The notes below the pieces were generated by a model, which worked only from the letters and a program-made list of their open reading frames with translations, made no database searches and was not told where the DNA came from. This document shows positions 51,267 to 61,304 of a DNA stretch of 64,000 bases, one piece after another. Each line of letters begins with the position of its first letter. The first letter of the stretch is position 1. The stretch is taken from contig NZ_PYMB01000003.1 of the NCBI RefSeq assembly GCF_003026455.1, positions 310,001 through 374,000 on the forward strand, in the 5' to 3' direction. Position numbers and translations under genes: made by a program. The DNA comes from Photobacterium rosenbergii (lineage in GTDB: Bacteria > Pseudomonadota > Gammaproteobacteria > Enterobacterales > Vibrionaceae).

Positions 51267-52883
51267 TTACTGCATCAAATATAAGTCGCGGGTGTAACGC
51301 GCTTCAGCCGCATTAGTTTTAGAATAGCCACCGACCTTGGTATTCTTCAGCACAGAGCGCGTGTAGTGATACAGCGGAATAGCTGGCATCTCTTCTGAGA
51401 AAACCTGCTCTGCCTGCTGGTAATACTTGTTACGCTCATCATTACTTGGCGATTGAATAGCTTTCGCCATTGCCTCGTCATAGGCATCACTCGACCAGCG
51501 CGAGTAGTTCATGCCCGTGCTTTCGAAATATGACAAGAAGGTTGATGCTTCATTGTAATCTCCTACCCAAGCATAGCGGGCAACGGTAAAGTCTTTCTGG
51601 CCCAGTTTCTGGAGGAAGGTCTTCCACTCTTGGTTAGCCAGATCAACCTTGGCTCCCAATGTCTTGTTCCACATTGATGACATGACAATAGCCAGCTTCT
51701 TGTGGGATTCAGACGTGTTATAAACTAGCTCGAAAGAAAGCGGGTTGGATTTGTCATACCCAGCCTCTGCCAGCAACTCTTTGGCTTTCTGGTCACGCTC
51801 TTTCTGCTTCAACTCACCCCATGCTTGTTTCGGTGGTACAAACCCGTCAACTGAAGGAGGCGTGACACCATAGGCTGGCACCTGACCCTGCCCAAGGATC
51901 ACTTTAGTGACAACGTCACGGTCAATCGCATATGCCAGCGCTTTACGAACTCTTGGATCATCAAATGGCGCTTTGCTTACATTGAACAGGTAATAGTAGG
52001 TGCCCAGTGAAGGCATGGTCAGCAACTCATCCGGACGCTGTTTCTTGATCGCATTGTATTGCTCTAGCGGGAACGAAGAAGTGATGTGGATTTCACCGGT
52101 TCTAAAGCGGTTATATTCAGCCGTCATATCTGCGATAGGCAGGTATGTCACCTTGTTGATCACTGTTTTATCGTTGTTCCAGTATTGCGGGTTTCGCTCT
52201 AACACAATACGTTCGTTGAGCGTCCAGTTCGCGAGTTTATAGGCGCTACTGGTGACGATATTTTCAGGTTTAGTCCAAGCGTCACCGTGGGCTTCGATAG
52301 CTGGGCGGTAGACCGGGAAGGTTGACTCGTGGACCATCATCTTGACGAAATACGGAACGGGCTTATCGAGAGTGACCTGGAAGGTTTTATCATCAAGCGC
52401 TTTTACGCCGAGCTGATCGACCGGCAGTTTGCCTTCATTGATTTTATCGGCATTCAAAATATGTGCGGTGCTGTAATACCACGCATACGGCGCGCCCGTT
52501 TTAGGGTCTACCACCCGCTTGAAGCTGTATTCAAAATCGCTGGCGACAATCGGCTCACCGTTTGACCATTTAATGTCATCGCGCAGATGGAAAGTGAAGA
52601 CTTTACCGTCCTCTGATTGCTCCCAATGAGTCGCTAAAGCAGGGATGATTTCACCATCCGGGCTTTGAGTAACCAAGCCTTCGAACATATCAGCTATGAC
52701 ACGGGCGCTCGAGGTATCTGAAGAATAAGAAGGATCTAACGTAGGGACTTCATCGCCATTACCACGCACTATCTCCTGAACCTTGGCTAACGACACTTTG
52801 GCGGGGACATCTGCTGCCCAGATAGGGCTTGTCGTTAACATAGCGACAGCTGCGGCGATCACTGTTAGCTTACTTCCTTGCAT
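51267..52883 (-). CDS. Peptide ABC transporter substrate-binding protein (OppA/MppA type)
   Basis: A 538-residue periplasmic protein of solute-binding family 5. Signal peptide MQGSKLTVIAAAVAMLTTSPIWA is followed by EVPTLDPSYSSDTSSARVIADMFEGLV, typical of OppA, and later RKALAYAIDRDVV. OppA/MppA proteins deliver oligopeptides or murein tripeptide to an ABC importer. No permease or ATPase genes are adjacent, so this is an orphan binding protein using a transporter elsewhere. Confidence 0.92.
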   Translation of the reverse strand: MQGSKLTVIAAAVAMLTTSPIWAADVPAKVSLAKVQEIVRGNGDEVPTLDPSYSSDTSSARVIADMFEGLVTQSPDGEIIPALATHWEQSEDGKVFTFHLRDDIKWSNGEPIVASDFEYSFKRVVDPKTGAPYAWYYSTAHILNADKINEGKLPVDQLGVKALDDKTFQVTLDKPVPYFVKMMVHESTFPVYRPAIEAHGDAWTKPENIVTSSAYKLANWTLNERIVLERNPQYWNNDKTVINKVTYLPIADMTAEYNRFRTGEIHITSSFPLEQYNAIKKQRPDELLTMPSLGTYYYLFNVSKAPFDDPRVRKALAYAIDRDVVTKVILGQGQVPAYGVTPPSVDGFVPPKQAWGELKQKERDQKAKELLAEAGYDKSNPLSFELVYNTSESHKKLAIVMSSMWNKTLGAKVDLANQEWKTFLQKLGQKDFTVARYAWVGDYNEASTFLSYFESTGMNYSRWSSDAYDEAMAKAIQSPSNDERNKYYQQAEQVFSEEMPAIPLYHYTRSVLKNTKVGGYSKTNAAEARYTRDLYLMQ

Positions 52884-52970
52884 AATCTATCCTTGTGATG
52901 TTTGTAATAAAAGGGTTAAACCGCTTTTAACATACACATATATTCACTTGGTTGATATGCTACCGCTCAC

Positions 52971-52997
52971 AAAAAAGCCGGTGACAAACACCGGCTT
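52971..52997 (-). terminator. Terminator of cvfB-like gene
   Basis: AAGCCGGTG and CACCGGCTT with a six-T run on the minus strand, about 30 bp after the stop. Confidence 0.88.
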
Positions 52998-53025
52998 CTG
53001 AATCAATATCGCAACCATTTGCTGG

Positions 53026-53865
53026 TTAATTATCGTTAAGGCGAATTCCATCTCGTTCGATGACGATAAGGCCTTTCTTGTAAAGGCCACCAATGGTCTT
53101 CTTGAACGTTGCTTTACTGGTGCGGAACTCTTTGAAGATCGCATCCGGTGATGACTTATCACTCAGTGGCACGAAACCGCCCTTGCGTTCAAGGGTCGTT
53201 AAAATTTTATCGGCCAAGTCATCAACCTTTGCCTTACCCGCTTTTTGTAGCGATAGGTTAATTTTACCATCTGGGCGGATCTCTTTGATGTAGGCTTTTA
53301 ACTTCTTGCCCGGGAACAACTTACCGAATGATTCGGTCTTGAACAGCAGGCCCCAGTGCTGCTCTTCGATCACGGCTTTGTAACCCAAGTCGGTCGTTTC
53401 AGCGATCTGAACCTGCACTTCCTGGCCCACTTTGTAGTTAGCCGGTGTTTTGTCCAAGAAGCGGTTGAATTTGGTAGAGCCAACAATACGGCCTGATGCT
53501 TTATCGGTGTAAACACGCACCATGATATCCTGGCCTTCTTCTAGGCGGCGACGTTGCTCACTAAATGGAACGAGCAGATCTTTCTCTAGGCCCCAATCCA
53601 CAAAAGCACCCACACCACAGATACCCACAACACGTAACAGGGCAAAGTCACCCACTACGGCATAAGGCTGCTTGGTGGTGGCAATAATGTCATCTTCAGA
53701 GTCGAAATAAACAAAGACTTCCAGCTTATCCCCCAGCTCAGTGCCAGCAGGAACACAAGCTTTAGGCAATAGGATATTGCCAAAGTCTTCACCACCATCT
53801 AGGAAAACGCCAAAATCTACCAGCTTGACGACTTCTAGCGTGTTGTATTGTCCAATTCTAATCAT
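53026..53865 (-). CDS. CvfB-family S1 RNA-binding protein
   Basis: A 279-residue cytoplasmic protein of the CvfB/YitL family, built of tandem S1 RNA-binding domains and a C-terminal winged helix. Recognisable segments: VVKLVDFGVFLDGGEDFGNILLPKACVP, VGICGVGAFVDWGLEKDLLVPFSEQ, IRPDGKINLSLQKAG. CvfB affects virulence gene expression in Staphylococcus; in gammaproteobacteria its role is unknown. It is monocistronic with a terminator. Confidence 0.9.
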   Translation of the reverse strand: MIRIGQYNTLEVVKLVDFGVFLDGGEDFGNILLPKACVPAGTELGDKLEVFVYFDSEDDIIATTKQPYAVVGDFALLRVVGICGVGAFVDWGLEKDLLVPFSEQRRRLEEGQDIMVRVYTDKASGRIVGSTKFNRFLDKTPANYKVGQEVQVQIAETTDLGYKAVIEEQHWGLLFKTESFGKLFPGKKLKAYIKEIRPDGKINLSLQKAGKAKVDDLADKILTTLERKGGFVPLSDKSSPDAIFKEFRTSKATFKKTIGGLYKKGLIVIERDGIRLNDN

Positions 53866-54165
53866 TCTTTCGACACTCTCTGGGTAAATAAAACGGCTTG
53901 TTTATCTCACAGCCGATAGCATGCGTTAGTCCGTCATGCCTTCATCGTAACATCAGGCGGCGCATTATACGTGATGTTAACCCAATACGCCTGACCTATC
54001 TTTCATTTTTTGCTTACTTTTCACTCTAATAAAGCGCTAAATACCAATTAACTCTGCTATTAACTGACTAATTCATCTAAAATTAATTTTAATTCCAATA
54101 GTTAACGCTACATTTACAGCGTTGCATATCCAGTTCCCCCATCCCTTGAGAGGTAATGTAGTAGA
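53866..54165. other. Intergenic region, divergent promoters
   Basis: Between the divergent cvfB-like and membrane protein genes. AT-rich; no ORF, repeat or RNA feature recognised. Confidence 0.5.
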
Positions 54166-55524
54166 GTGATCACAGTTGAAAAAAAAGACGGGCATAAGCT
54201 AAAAATCTCCCACGTCATCCCTGAAACAACTAACCGTCAACTGGATCTCTTTATTTTTGTCCCCGGCGAACTGGGCCTCAACAGCAATATCATTGCTGAA
54301 GATGAATTTTTCCATAATGCCATTCAGGGCAAACGAACCTATTACAGTGATGTGAACCATTTGCCGCTGGTTCACAGCCGACTTGCCAGCCGTGGCAAGC
54401 TCTCGACTGAACAATACCGTTTGAGCTTGAGCCTTTATGCCTATCAGTATGCTCTGGCGCTGGAAAAAACTACCCAGCAGCTTCTTGATGTCAAAGAAGA
54501 ACGCTCCCGGGAAGAAGTCGAGGAAGTGGCCCAGCTTACCATGCGCATCCTCAAGCGACTTCGCCGAAACATCCCGACGGATAAAAAGCTGCTCAAGTAT
54601 TACGAGAACGTTGATAATTACCTGTCGTGGTTTACCGAGCAACGGTTGCTTGAACTCGTCGCCCACCTACCTCGTGGCAATGATTACAGCGAGATAAAAT
54701 CACTACTTTTCGAGGTCTGCGAAAAGGAATCAGAACACCGCAGCAAACACAACTACAACTCCTCCAAGGCAATGGAAGATCCCACGCGGATGTCGAACAA
54801 GATGCGCCTATTGCGCCGCTTGATTGAATACCCTGTCACCATGAAGGAAAAAACCAGCGAACTGGGCCAGAATACCCGTAAAATCGTTACTGGCTTTGCA
54901 GCGGGTTTCGTGATGATTTTCGTTACCTTGATGCTTATCAAAGCTCGAGGGGTGCTTGGCGATATTACCGCTTCTTTCATTTTGGTACTGTCGGTTATCT
55001 ATGCCGCCCGTGAAGTTTTCAAGGATGACTTAAAAACCATTCTTTGGCGCTGGGTGCGTAAAGGTAAGCCAAAGTGGCGCAAACAGTTTTTCGATGTGAA
55101 CTCCAATCAGTTGATTGGCCGACAGCTTGAGTGGATGGAATACTGCGCCTTTAAGGCTCTGGATAAAGAGATCAGAAAGATTCGCAAGCACAAGGTATCC
55201 CAGCATGAGGAAACGGTCTTGCATTACAAGAGCACAACCCGGATGTCTCCGACTAAGTTCCTCACGGGTTACGAACAAACCCGTGAATCCATTATGTTGG
55301 ATCTCCGCACCATCACCCGTTTGATGGAGAAAGGCTCGCAGAAAATCTACCAGCTCAAAGACGGGCAAGTTTCCAAAGAATCAGTAGAGAAGCGCCACCT
55401 GATCAACTTGGTAACCCGCGAAAAAGTGGATGACAAGACCATATCGATCCAACGCTGGAAAGTTATCATGAACCGTTCGAAAATTGTCGATATCGAGCCG
55501 ATTGAAACCTACAACGGGGAATAA
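54166..55524 (+). CDS. Unknown protein with two central transmembrane helices
   Basis: A 452-residue protein starting at GTG 54166 (GAGAGG 11 nt upstream). A soluble N-terminal domain (LDLFIFVPGELGLNSNIIAEDEFFHNAIQGKRTYY) and a charged helical region precede two membrane helices at about 245-265 and 270-285 (IVTGFAAGFVMIFVTLMLI, LGDITASFILVLSVIYAA). A basic C-terminal domain follows. No enzymatic motif is recognised. The layout suggests an inner-membrane protein with two cytoplasmic domains. SelO lies 73 bp downstream. Confidence 0.75.
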   Translation: MITVEKKDGHKLKISHVIPETTNRQLDLFIFVPGELGLNSNIIAEDEFFHNAIQGKRTYYSDVNHLPLVHSRLASRGKLSTEQYRLSLSLYAYQYALALEKTTQQLLDVKEERSREEVEEVAQLTMRILKRLRRNIPTDKKLLKYYENVDNYLSWFTEQRLLELVAHLPRGNDYSEIKSLLFEVCEKESEHRSKHNYNSSKAMEDPTRMSNKMRLLRRLIEYPVTMKEKTSELGQNTRKIVTGFAAGFVMIFVTLMLIKARGVLGDITASFILVLSVIYAAREVFKDDLKTILWRWVRKGKPKWRKQFFDVNSNQLIGRQLEWMEYCAFKALDKEIRKIRKHKVSQHEETVLHYKSTTRMSPTKFLTGYEQTRESIMLDLRTITRLMEKGSQKIYQLKDGQVSKESVEKRHLINLVTREKVDDKTISIQRWKVIMNRSKIVDIEPIETYNGE

Positions 55525-55597
55525 CCCTACACTCTCTCCGTTGTAAGCCTGCGGACAGTTGATACGCTTAAAGGGAAGCCATTGTGATGATCCCTCT

Positions 55598-57076
55598 ATG
55601 AAAAAACTGTCCGAGCTTGTTTTCAGCAACACCTACAGCGCCCTACCAAGCAGCTTTGGGGCATTTATCCAACCGCAGCCGCTTGATGATCCTTTTCTCG
55701 TCAGTGTGAACCCACAAGTCAGTGAAATGCTTGAGCTCGATCCCGCTCAGGCAAACACCCAATACTTTGTCGACCTATTTACTGGCAATGATGATCACCC
55801 AGCGATGTCGCCTTTCGCCATGAAATATACCGGTCATCAATTCGGCCAATACAACCCCGACATAGGCGACGGGCGGGGCTTGTTGATGGGCGAAGTACAG
55901 ACCTCAACTGGGCAAAAATGGGATATTCACCTTAAAGGCTCCGGCCTTACCCCCTACTCTCGTCAGGGCGATGGCCGGGCGGTATTACGCTCCAGCATCC
56001 GTGAATATTTAGCTAGCGCAGCTATGGCTGGACTCAACATCAAAACCACCCACGCTTTGGCAGTGCTTTCAAGTAATACCCCCGTATATAGAGAAACCGT
56101 TGAGCGGGGTGCAACCCTTATCCGTGTCGCAGAGAGCCATTTACGCTTCGGCCATTTTGAGTATTTCTTTTATAGCCAACAGCACGGCGAACTTAAAATG
56201 TTGGCCGACTACCTTATCAAACATCATTTCCCTGACATCGACTCACAGCTAGATGATGCAGATCGTTACAACCAGATGTTCAAAAAGATCGTCAACCTGA
56301 CCGCCGAGATGATTGCCGACTGGCAATCGGTAGGATTTGCTCACGGAGTAATGAATACCGATAACATGTCAGTACTTGGCCTGACGTTTGATTACGGCCC
56401 ATACGGCTTTCTTGATGACTACCAACCCGGCTTTATCTGTAACCATTCCGACTATTCCGGCCGGTACGCATTCAACCAGCAGCCAACCGTTGCCTTGTGG
56501 AACCTTTCTGCCCTTGGTTATGCTTTAACGCCGTTGCTTGCTAAAGAGCAGATAGACCACGCTCTCGAGCAATACCAACCAATCCTGCAAAAGGCCTACA
56601 GTGCCAATATGCGCGCTAAACTCGGCCTTAAGGAAAAGCTTAAAGAAGACACAGCGCTATTTTCAGCTATGTTTGATATGCTGAAAACGCAAGGCATCGA
56701 CTACACCCTCTTCTTTCGTACCTTATCGTCCATTCCGCATTGCGAACTCAAAACTTCGGGCCATTTGTTTGAAGACCTATCCCAAGATATTGGCCCCCTG
56801 AAATCATGGCTTTCTTTATATTCAGAACGACTTGAGAAAGAGGCATTGGCGGATAGTGATCGACTTGATCTGATGCGATCCACCAACCCTAAATTTATCT
56901 TAAGAAATTACCTTGCCCAACAAGCTATCGAACATGCAGAAAAAGGTGATTTCACAATGATCGAGCAACTGATGGCAGTACTGCAAAGCCCCTTTGATGA
57001 GCACCCAGAGTTGTCTCATTTTGCCGAACGTCCGCCAGAATGGGGCAAAAAGTTAGAAATTAGCTGCTCTTCATAG
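55598..57076 (+). CDS. selO: Protein adenylyltransferase SelO (YdiU)
   Basis: A 492-residue pseudokinase-fold enzyme that transfers AMP to protein Ser/Thr/Tyr, known to respond to oxidative stress. Conserved blocks: MKYTGHQFGQYNPDIGDGRGLLMGEV, WDIHLKGSGLTPYSRQGDGRAVLRSSIREYL, and the metal-binding GFAHGVMNTDNMSVLGLTFDYGPYGFLDDY. The C-terminus of many SelO proteins has a redox Cys in a CSC-like motif; here it ends LEISCSS with one Cys. The start at 55598 matches the family. Confidence 0.95.
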   Translation: MKKLSELVFSNTYSALPSSFGAFIQPQPLDDPFLVSVNPQVSEMLELDPAQANTQYFVDLFTGNDDHPAMSPFAMKYTGHQFGQYNPDIGDGRGLLMGEVQTSTGQKWDIHLKGSGLTPYSRQGDGRAVLRSSIREYLASAAMAGLNIKTTHALAVLSSNTPVYRETVERGATLIRVAESHLRFGHFEYFFYSQQHGELKMLADYLIKHHFPDIDSQLDDADRYNQMFKKIVNLTAEMIADWQSVGFAHGVMNTDNMSVLGLTFDYGPYGFLDDYQPGFICNHSDYSGRYAFNQQPTVALWNLSALGYALTPLLAKEQIDHALEQYQPILQKAYSANMRAKLGLKEKLKEDTALFSAMFDMLKTQGIDYTLFFRTLSSIPHCELKTSGHLFEDLSQDIGPLKSWLSLYSERLEKEALADSDRLDLMRSTNPKFILRNYLAQQAIEHAEKGDFTMIEQLMAVLQSPFDEHPELSHFAERPPEWGKKLEISCSS

Positions 57077-57161
57077 CACTTATTTACTGGCACCCTAGCC
57101 GTTGAAACCAAAGTGCTGAGACATAGTTCACGAAACAAATAAACACTCTCCCCAGCTAAAC

Positions 57162-57187
57162 GATACCTATCAATTCCGATAGGTATC
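57162..57187. repeat. 10-bp perfect inverted repeat upstream of acyltransferase
   Basis: GATACCTATC-AATTCC-GATAGGTATC, about 40 bp before the acyltransferase start. It looks like an operator for an unidentified dimeric regulator. Confidence 0.6.
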
Positions 57188-57227
57188 TCTGGTAAAGTCG
57201 CTCAAAACGTTTTAAGCAGTAGTAACC

Positions 57228-58250
57228 ATGTCAAACAACCGCATTGCCAGTTTCGAAGTCGGTAGGCTTATTGCCCTTCTCGGCGTTATCGCTATCCATA
57301 GCCAACTTTTCATGACAGCCCCCTTAATCAACGGTGAACCTTGGTTAGGGTTACTTATCAATCAGCTCAGCCGTTTCGCAGTGCCACTTTTCTTCATCCT
57401 GGCCGGATATTTCATCGCACCGAAGCTTGTAGCACTTCCGACAAGTACTCTTAAGCAGTACAGCTTACCGTTACTGAAAGTGTGGCTGGTTTGGAGTGTG
57501 ATATTTTTCCTCGTACCATTCAACCTACAACTGGCCTTGGAATCAGGCTACCTTGCAGAGCGCAGCGGCTATTGGCAATACCTCCTTTCCCAACCGCTCA
57601 ATACCCTGTTCGAGGGAAGCTTGGTGCACCTTTGGTATATCCCCGGCTTGGTCTGCGGCCTTTTGGTGATAACCGCTTGTTGCTATAAAAAGAAACTCAA
57701 CCTGATCTTGCCGGTTGCAATTGCACTTTATCTATTTGGTCTAGCGGCGGGCAGTTACGCACCACTGACTGGTATCGAGTCGCCGCTGTTTACCCGCAAC
57801 GGACCATTCATGAGTACACTGATGCTGACAATTGGCTTCCTGATCCGGCAGAAAGATTGGCAACTCAGTTTTAGCAAGGCTTTGATGCTTGCCCTTATAG
57901 GAATGGGGATGCACTTAGTTGAGGCGCTGTACTTAACGCGATACGACGTGCCGTTCAATATGCATGACTTCTTAACCGGAACACCACTCTGGGCGACGGG
58001 TATCTTCTTCATGCTTAAGCAACGCCCACAATTTGGTCAAGCGATGGCAAAACTTAATATCAGCAAGCACGTACTGGGTATTTACCTCATTCACCTGCTG
58101 ATTATTATCTACCTCATGCGCTTATTACCAATGCTAGGCTTCACAGGCTACGCCAACGACATTCTGCGTTTTGTGCTTACCTGTTTCATTAGTTACGGCC
58201 TAATCGCGCTTATTAATAAAACGCCACTTAGAAACTGGCTCCTGAGATAA
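57228..58250 (+). CDS. Acyltransferase family 3 membrane protein
   Basis: A 340-residue inner-membrane protein with about ten helices. The N-terminal EVGRLIALLGVIAIHS has the R...H active-site pattern of the OafA/WecH acyltransferase-3 family; RFAVPLFFILAGYFIAPKL and LVHLWYIPGLVCGLLV are further hallmarks. It lacks a soluble SGNH domain. Members O-acylate sugars of surface polymers or small metabolites; the acceptor here is unknown. It is monocistronic with a terminator. Confidence 0.88.
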   Translation: MSNNRIASFEVGRLIALLGVIAIHSQLFMTAPLINGEPWLGLLINQLSRFAVPLFFILAGYFIAPKLVALPTSTLKQYSLPLLKVWLVWSVIFFLVPFNLQLALESGYLAERSGYWQYLLSQPLNTLFEGSLVHLWYIPGLVCGLLVITACCYKKKLNLILPVAIALYLFGLAAGSYAPLTGIESPLFTRNGPFMSTLMLTIGFLIRQKDWQLSFSKALMLALIGMGMHLVEALYLTRYDVPFNMHDFLTGTPLWATGIFFMLKQRPQFGQAMAKLNISKHVLGIYLIHLLIIIYLMRLLPMLGFTGYANDILRFVLTCFISYGLIALINKTPLRNWLLR

Positions 58251-58255
58251 AAAGA

Positions 58256-58285
58256 AACCCGGCATACAGGAGAGTATGCCGGGTT
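58256..58285 (+). terminator. Terminator of acyltransferase gene
   Basis: AACCCGGCATAC, AGGAGA loop, GTATGCCGGGTT. Weak T-run, but a strong 12-bp stem between converging genes. Confidence 0.8.
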
Positions 58286-58312
58286 ATAAATTTAAGTATT
58301 TACCCTTCTTTA

Positions 58313-59194
58313 TTACTGCGTGATCACCTTAGACACATTGTGCTCAAGCAACCACAACTGTAAGTTTGGTGCTTTATTGATGTAATGGCTGACCACATCA
58401 CAGGGTTTATTCGTCGAGGATGCAGCTTTCAGAGCATGATCAATAAGTGCCAAAACCGCTTCATTTTGATCATCATGCAGATATTCGAGAGATGGATGAG
58501 TTTGATCCAACCCCAATGCAAACTGAGCCAACTGATCAATATCGACCACAAGCCCGTCAAAGTACTGCAGGAACTTTTCTGCCATTAAAGCATTGGCCGG
58601 CAATTCAGCAAGCAAATGAACCCGAAGGCCATTTGCACCACGACACAAGCCTTGTTCAGCAAGTAGATCAATCGCCGTAGCCGATTCACTGAAAGTACGG
58701 ACAAACGGAATAACCAATTCAATATTCGCCATTCCCTCGGCAATGCGAGCGCGTTTGATAGCCTCGCACTCAAGTTCAAAAGCTTTACGAAACGCTTTAT
58801 CAGCCCAGCGCGAAACACCTCGCTTACCAATGAGTGGATTAACCTCTTGAGTTTCAAGCTCTGAGCCCAATAATGCCAATCTTTGATGAGAGTCTGCTCC
58901 TGCCAAGCGTACCTTCAATGGCTTTTCTCCCGCTTTCTGGGCGGCAGAAATAAGCTTCGCAGCCAATGCAGAGACAAAAAACTCAGCAGGGTTATTGTCT
59001 GTCTTTGCCAATAACTGCTGTTGGACATCTTCTGGCAATTCCGCTGGGTATGCGGCCGCGTATGGGTGAATCCCTATTTCTTGTAATAGATCATCTACGG
59101 AGACCAAGCCTATATCAGCCTGTAAATTAGAAAACTGGTCAGAAGATTTGAGAATTTCTGAAAACTGTAGACCTGACTGAGCGCTATTTGTCAT
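58313..59194 (-). CDS. Stand-alone PEP-synthase C-terminal domain homologue
   Basis: A 293-residue protein homologous to only the C-terminal TIM-barrel domain of PpsA. NPLIGKRGVSRWADKAFRKAFELECEAIKRARIAEGMANIELVIPFVRT aligns with the PEP/pyruvate domain, as do LLAELPANALMAEKFLQYFDGLVVDIDQLAQFALGLD and the following segment. The swivelling His domain and ATP-grasp domain are absent. The region of the catalytic Cys (GICGQGPS in E. coli) reads CDVVSHYINKAPN. It is probably not a PEP synthase; a regulatory or decayed role is inferred. Confidence 0.8.
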   Translation of the reverse strand: MTNSAQSGLQFSEILKSSDQFSNLQADIGLVSVDDLLQEIGIHPYAAAYPAELPEDVQQQLLAKTDNNPAEFFVSALAAKLISAAQKAGEKPLKVRLAGADSHQRLALLGSELETQEVNPLIGKRGVSRWADKAFRKAFELECEAIKRARIAEGMANIELVIPFVRTFSESATAIDLLAEQGLCRGANGLRVHLLAELPANALMAEKFLQYFDGLVVDIDQLAQFALGLDQTHPSLEYLHDDQNEAVLALIDHALKAASSTNKPCDVVSHYINKAPNLQLWLLEHNVSKVITQ

Positions 59195-59642
59195 AAACCA
59201 CCATAACTGCTTTAACTTGGGTTTTAATCAATCAGGAAGAAAATATAGGGATAGATACGAGCACCAAGGCTTGTGATTCCGTTTGTATATCGACTTCCAT
59301 TATTACCCATAATGAATGGGTAGATATTCACATAGACCCAACATACTGACTCAATACGCTTGACGCAAGTGGGGAATCAGAAAGTTTTATCGCTTTGATT
59401 GATGAAACGCGTTGTCTTATCCGCTTATCCATTTTTCAGCTCTGGCTGTATACCAGCAAGGTATTGCTTTACCCACTGGACAAAATGGCAGCAATCATTG
59501 ATCTATCTTGAGAAAAGGCGAAGTAAAACAGAAAGCGCTAGAATAAAAATCTAAGTGATATCACAAGTTTGGTTTATTCCTGCCGACTTTTGGGCTATCT
59601 TTACGCGTCAATAATTTTTGTTATACCGAGATAGGCAACACT
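59195..59642. other. Intergenic region upstream of DAHP synthase
   Basis: A divergent promoter region. TACCCAT-AATGA-ATGGGTA (59304-59322) is a perfect 7-bp inverted repeat, possibly an operator. No leader peptide or ORF with a ribosome site was seen. Confidence 0.5.
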
Positions 59643-60698
59643 ATGCCAATGAAAACAGATGAACTCCGCACCGTTAGCCTTGGGCTTATGCCAACGCCAG
59701 CTGCGGTAGAAGCTGCTTACCCAATCACAGATGAAATTGCGGAGCATGTCGCCCACTCTCGTCGTCAAGTTGAAGCGATTCTAACGGGCCAGGACTCCCG
59801 TCTTCTTGTTGTCGTTGGTCCTTGCTCTGTCCACGACCCTGATGCAGCCATCGACTATGCAAAACGCCTGCATGCCGTCCAAGAGAAATATAAAGATACG
59901 TTATTCATTGTGATGCGTACCTACTTCGAAAAGCCACGTACGGTTGTTGGCTGGAAAGGACTGGTTTCCGACCCTAACCTAGACGGTAGCCTGGACCTAG
60001 CCAAAGGCCTTCACACTGCCCGTAAGTTGCTAGTTGATATCAACGCATTGGGCATGCCAACCGCCACTGAATTCTTGGATATGATCACAGGCCAATACTT
60101 GGCTGATTTGATCAGTTGGGGCGCAATCGGTGCGCGTACGACCGAATCTCAAATTCACCGTGAAATGGCGTCTGCCCTATCTTGCCCAGTCGGCTTTAAA
60201 AACGGCACCGACGGTAACATCAAGATTGCGATTGATGCTATCCGCGCCACTCGTGCGTCACACGTCTTCTGTTCACCAGCGAAAAGCGGTGAAATGACGA
60301 TTTACCGTACATCAGGTAACCCGCACGGCCACGTGATCCTCCGTGGCGGTAAAATGCCAAACTACCATGCAGAAGATATTCAAGCGTCTTGTGATACTTT
60401 GGCATCCTTCGACCTACCGACCCGTTTGGTTGTCGACTTCAGCCACGGTAACTGCCAAAAGCAACATAAACGCCAACTTGATGTCGCTGCCGACATTTGC
60501 CAGCAAATTAAATCTGGTAGCCGGTATGTTGCTGGTATTATGGCTGAAAGCTTTATTGTTGAAGGCAACCAGCCAGTTGATACCGACAATTTATGCGCAC
60601 TAACTTACGGCCAGTCAATTACTGATCCATGCATTAACTGGGACGATACTGTCACCATGCTGGACATGCTTTCTGAAGCTGTAGGCAGCCAACAATAA
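59643..60698 (+). CDS. aroG: 3-deoxy-7-phosphoheptulonate synthase
   Basis: A 351-residue class I DAHP synthase condensing PEP and erythrose-4-phosphate, the first step of the shikimate pathway. [54 protein letters not shown] and [16 protein letters not shown] are the family blocks, the last with a metal-binding His. Length matches AroG/AroF/AroH. Which of the three feedback-specific types it is cannot be decided by eye, so the symbol is provisional. It is divergent from the PEP-synthase-like gene. Confidence 0.92.
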   Translation: MPMKTDELRTVSLGLMPTPAAVEAAYPITDEIAEHVAHSRRQVEAILTGQDSRLLVVVGPCSVHDPDAAIDYAKRLHAVQEKYKDTLFIVMRTYFEKPRTVVGWKGLVSDPNLDGSLDLAKGLHTARKLLVDINALGMPTATEFLDMITGQYLADLISWGAIGARTTESQIHREMASALSCPVGFKNGTDGNIKIAIDAIRATRASHVFCSPAKSGEMTIYRTSGNPHGHVILRGGKMPNYHAEDIQASCDTLASFDLPTRLVVDFSHGNCQKQHKRQLDVAADICQQIKSGSRYVAGIMAESFIVEGNQPVDTDNLCALTYGQSITDPCINWDDTVTMLDMLSEAVGSQQ

Positions 60699-60769
60699 AA
60701 CCAATAGCCGGGCCAAAGAAGGCCCTGCTTATATTACAATTACATCAACATACAATTGGGATTACGCAC

Positions 60770-61252
60770 ATGCCATCTTTTGACATTGTTTCTGAAGTCG
60801 ACTTCGTAGAGATCCGAAATGCGGTAGAAAACTCATCTCGTGAACTAGACACTCGTTTTGATTTCCGTGGTGTCGAAGCTAGCTTCAAGCTAGAAAAAGA
60901 AGTCGTTAAAATCACAACGGAATCAGATTACCAGCTAAGCCAGTTGGTCACTATCCTTCGTGGTAACCTAGCTAAGCGCCATGTTGATGCGCAATCAATG
61001 GATCAGAAAGAGACAACCCGCACAGGTAAGTCTTTTGCTTGTAATGTTGAGTTCAAGCAAGGTGTCGATACTACCGTTGCCAAGAAAATCGTTAAGATGA
61101 TCAAAGATGAGAAGCTAAAGGTACAAGCTTCTATCCAAGGTGATAAGGTTCGTGTAACCGGTAAGAAGCGCGATGACCTACAAGCAGCTATGGCTTTGGT
61201 ACGTGGCGCAGAACTGGGCCAATCATTCCAGTTCGACAACTTCCGCGATTAA
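60770..61252 (+). CDS. yajQ: YajQ-family nucleotide-binding protein
   Basis: A 160-residue protein of the YajQ (UPF0234) family: [34 protein letters not shown] is the diagnostic N-terminus. It has two ferredoxin-like domains, ending [23 protein letters not shown]. Relatives bind cyclic di-GMP in Xanthomonas, and others bind tRNA or GTP. It lies 71 bp after the DAHP synthase and may be read from the same promoter. A terminator follows. Confidence 0.95.
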   Translation: MPSFDIVSEVDFVEIRNAVENSSRELDTRFDFRGVEASFKLEKEVVKITTESDYQLSQLVTILRGNLAKRHVDAQSMDQKETTRTGKSFACNVEFKQGVDTTVAKKIVKMIKDEKLKVQASIQGDKVRVTGKKRDDLQAAMALVRGAELGQSFQFDNFRD

Positions 61253-61271
61253 TTCATTAGCCTGAAGTCAT

Positions 61272-61304
61272 ACAAAAACCGCCAGCAGGCGGTTTTTGTC
61301 TTTT
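61272..61304. terminator. Terminator of yajQ
   Basis: ACAAAAACCGCC (61272-61283) and GGCGGTTTTTGT (61288-61299), then CTTTT. Confidence 0.9.
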
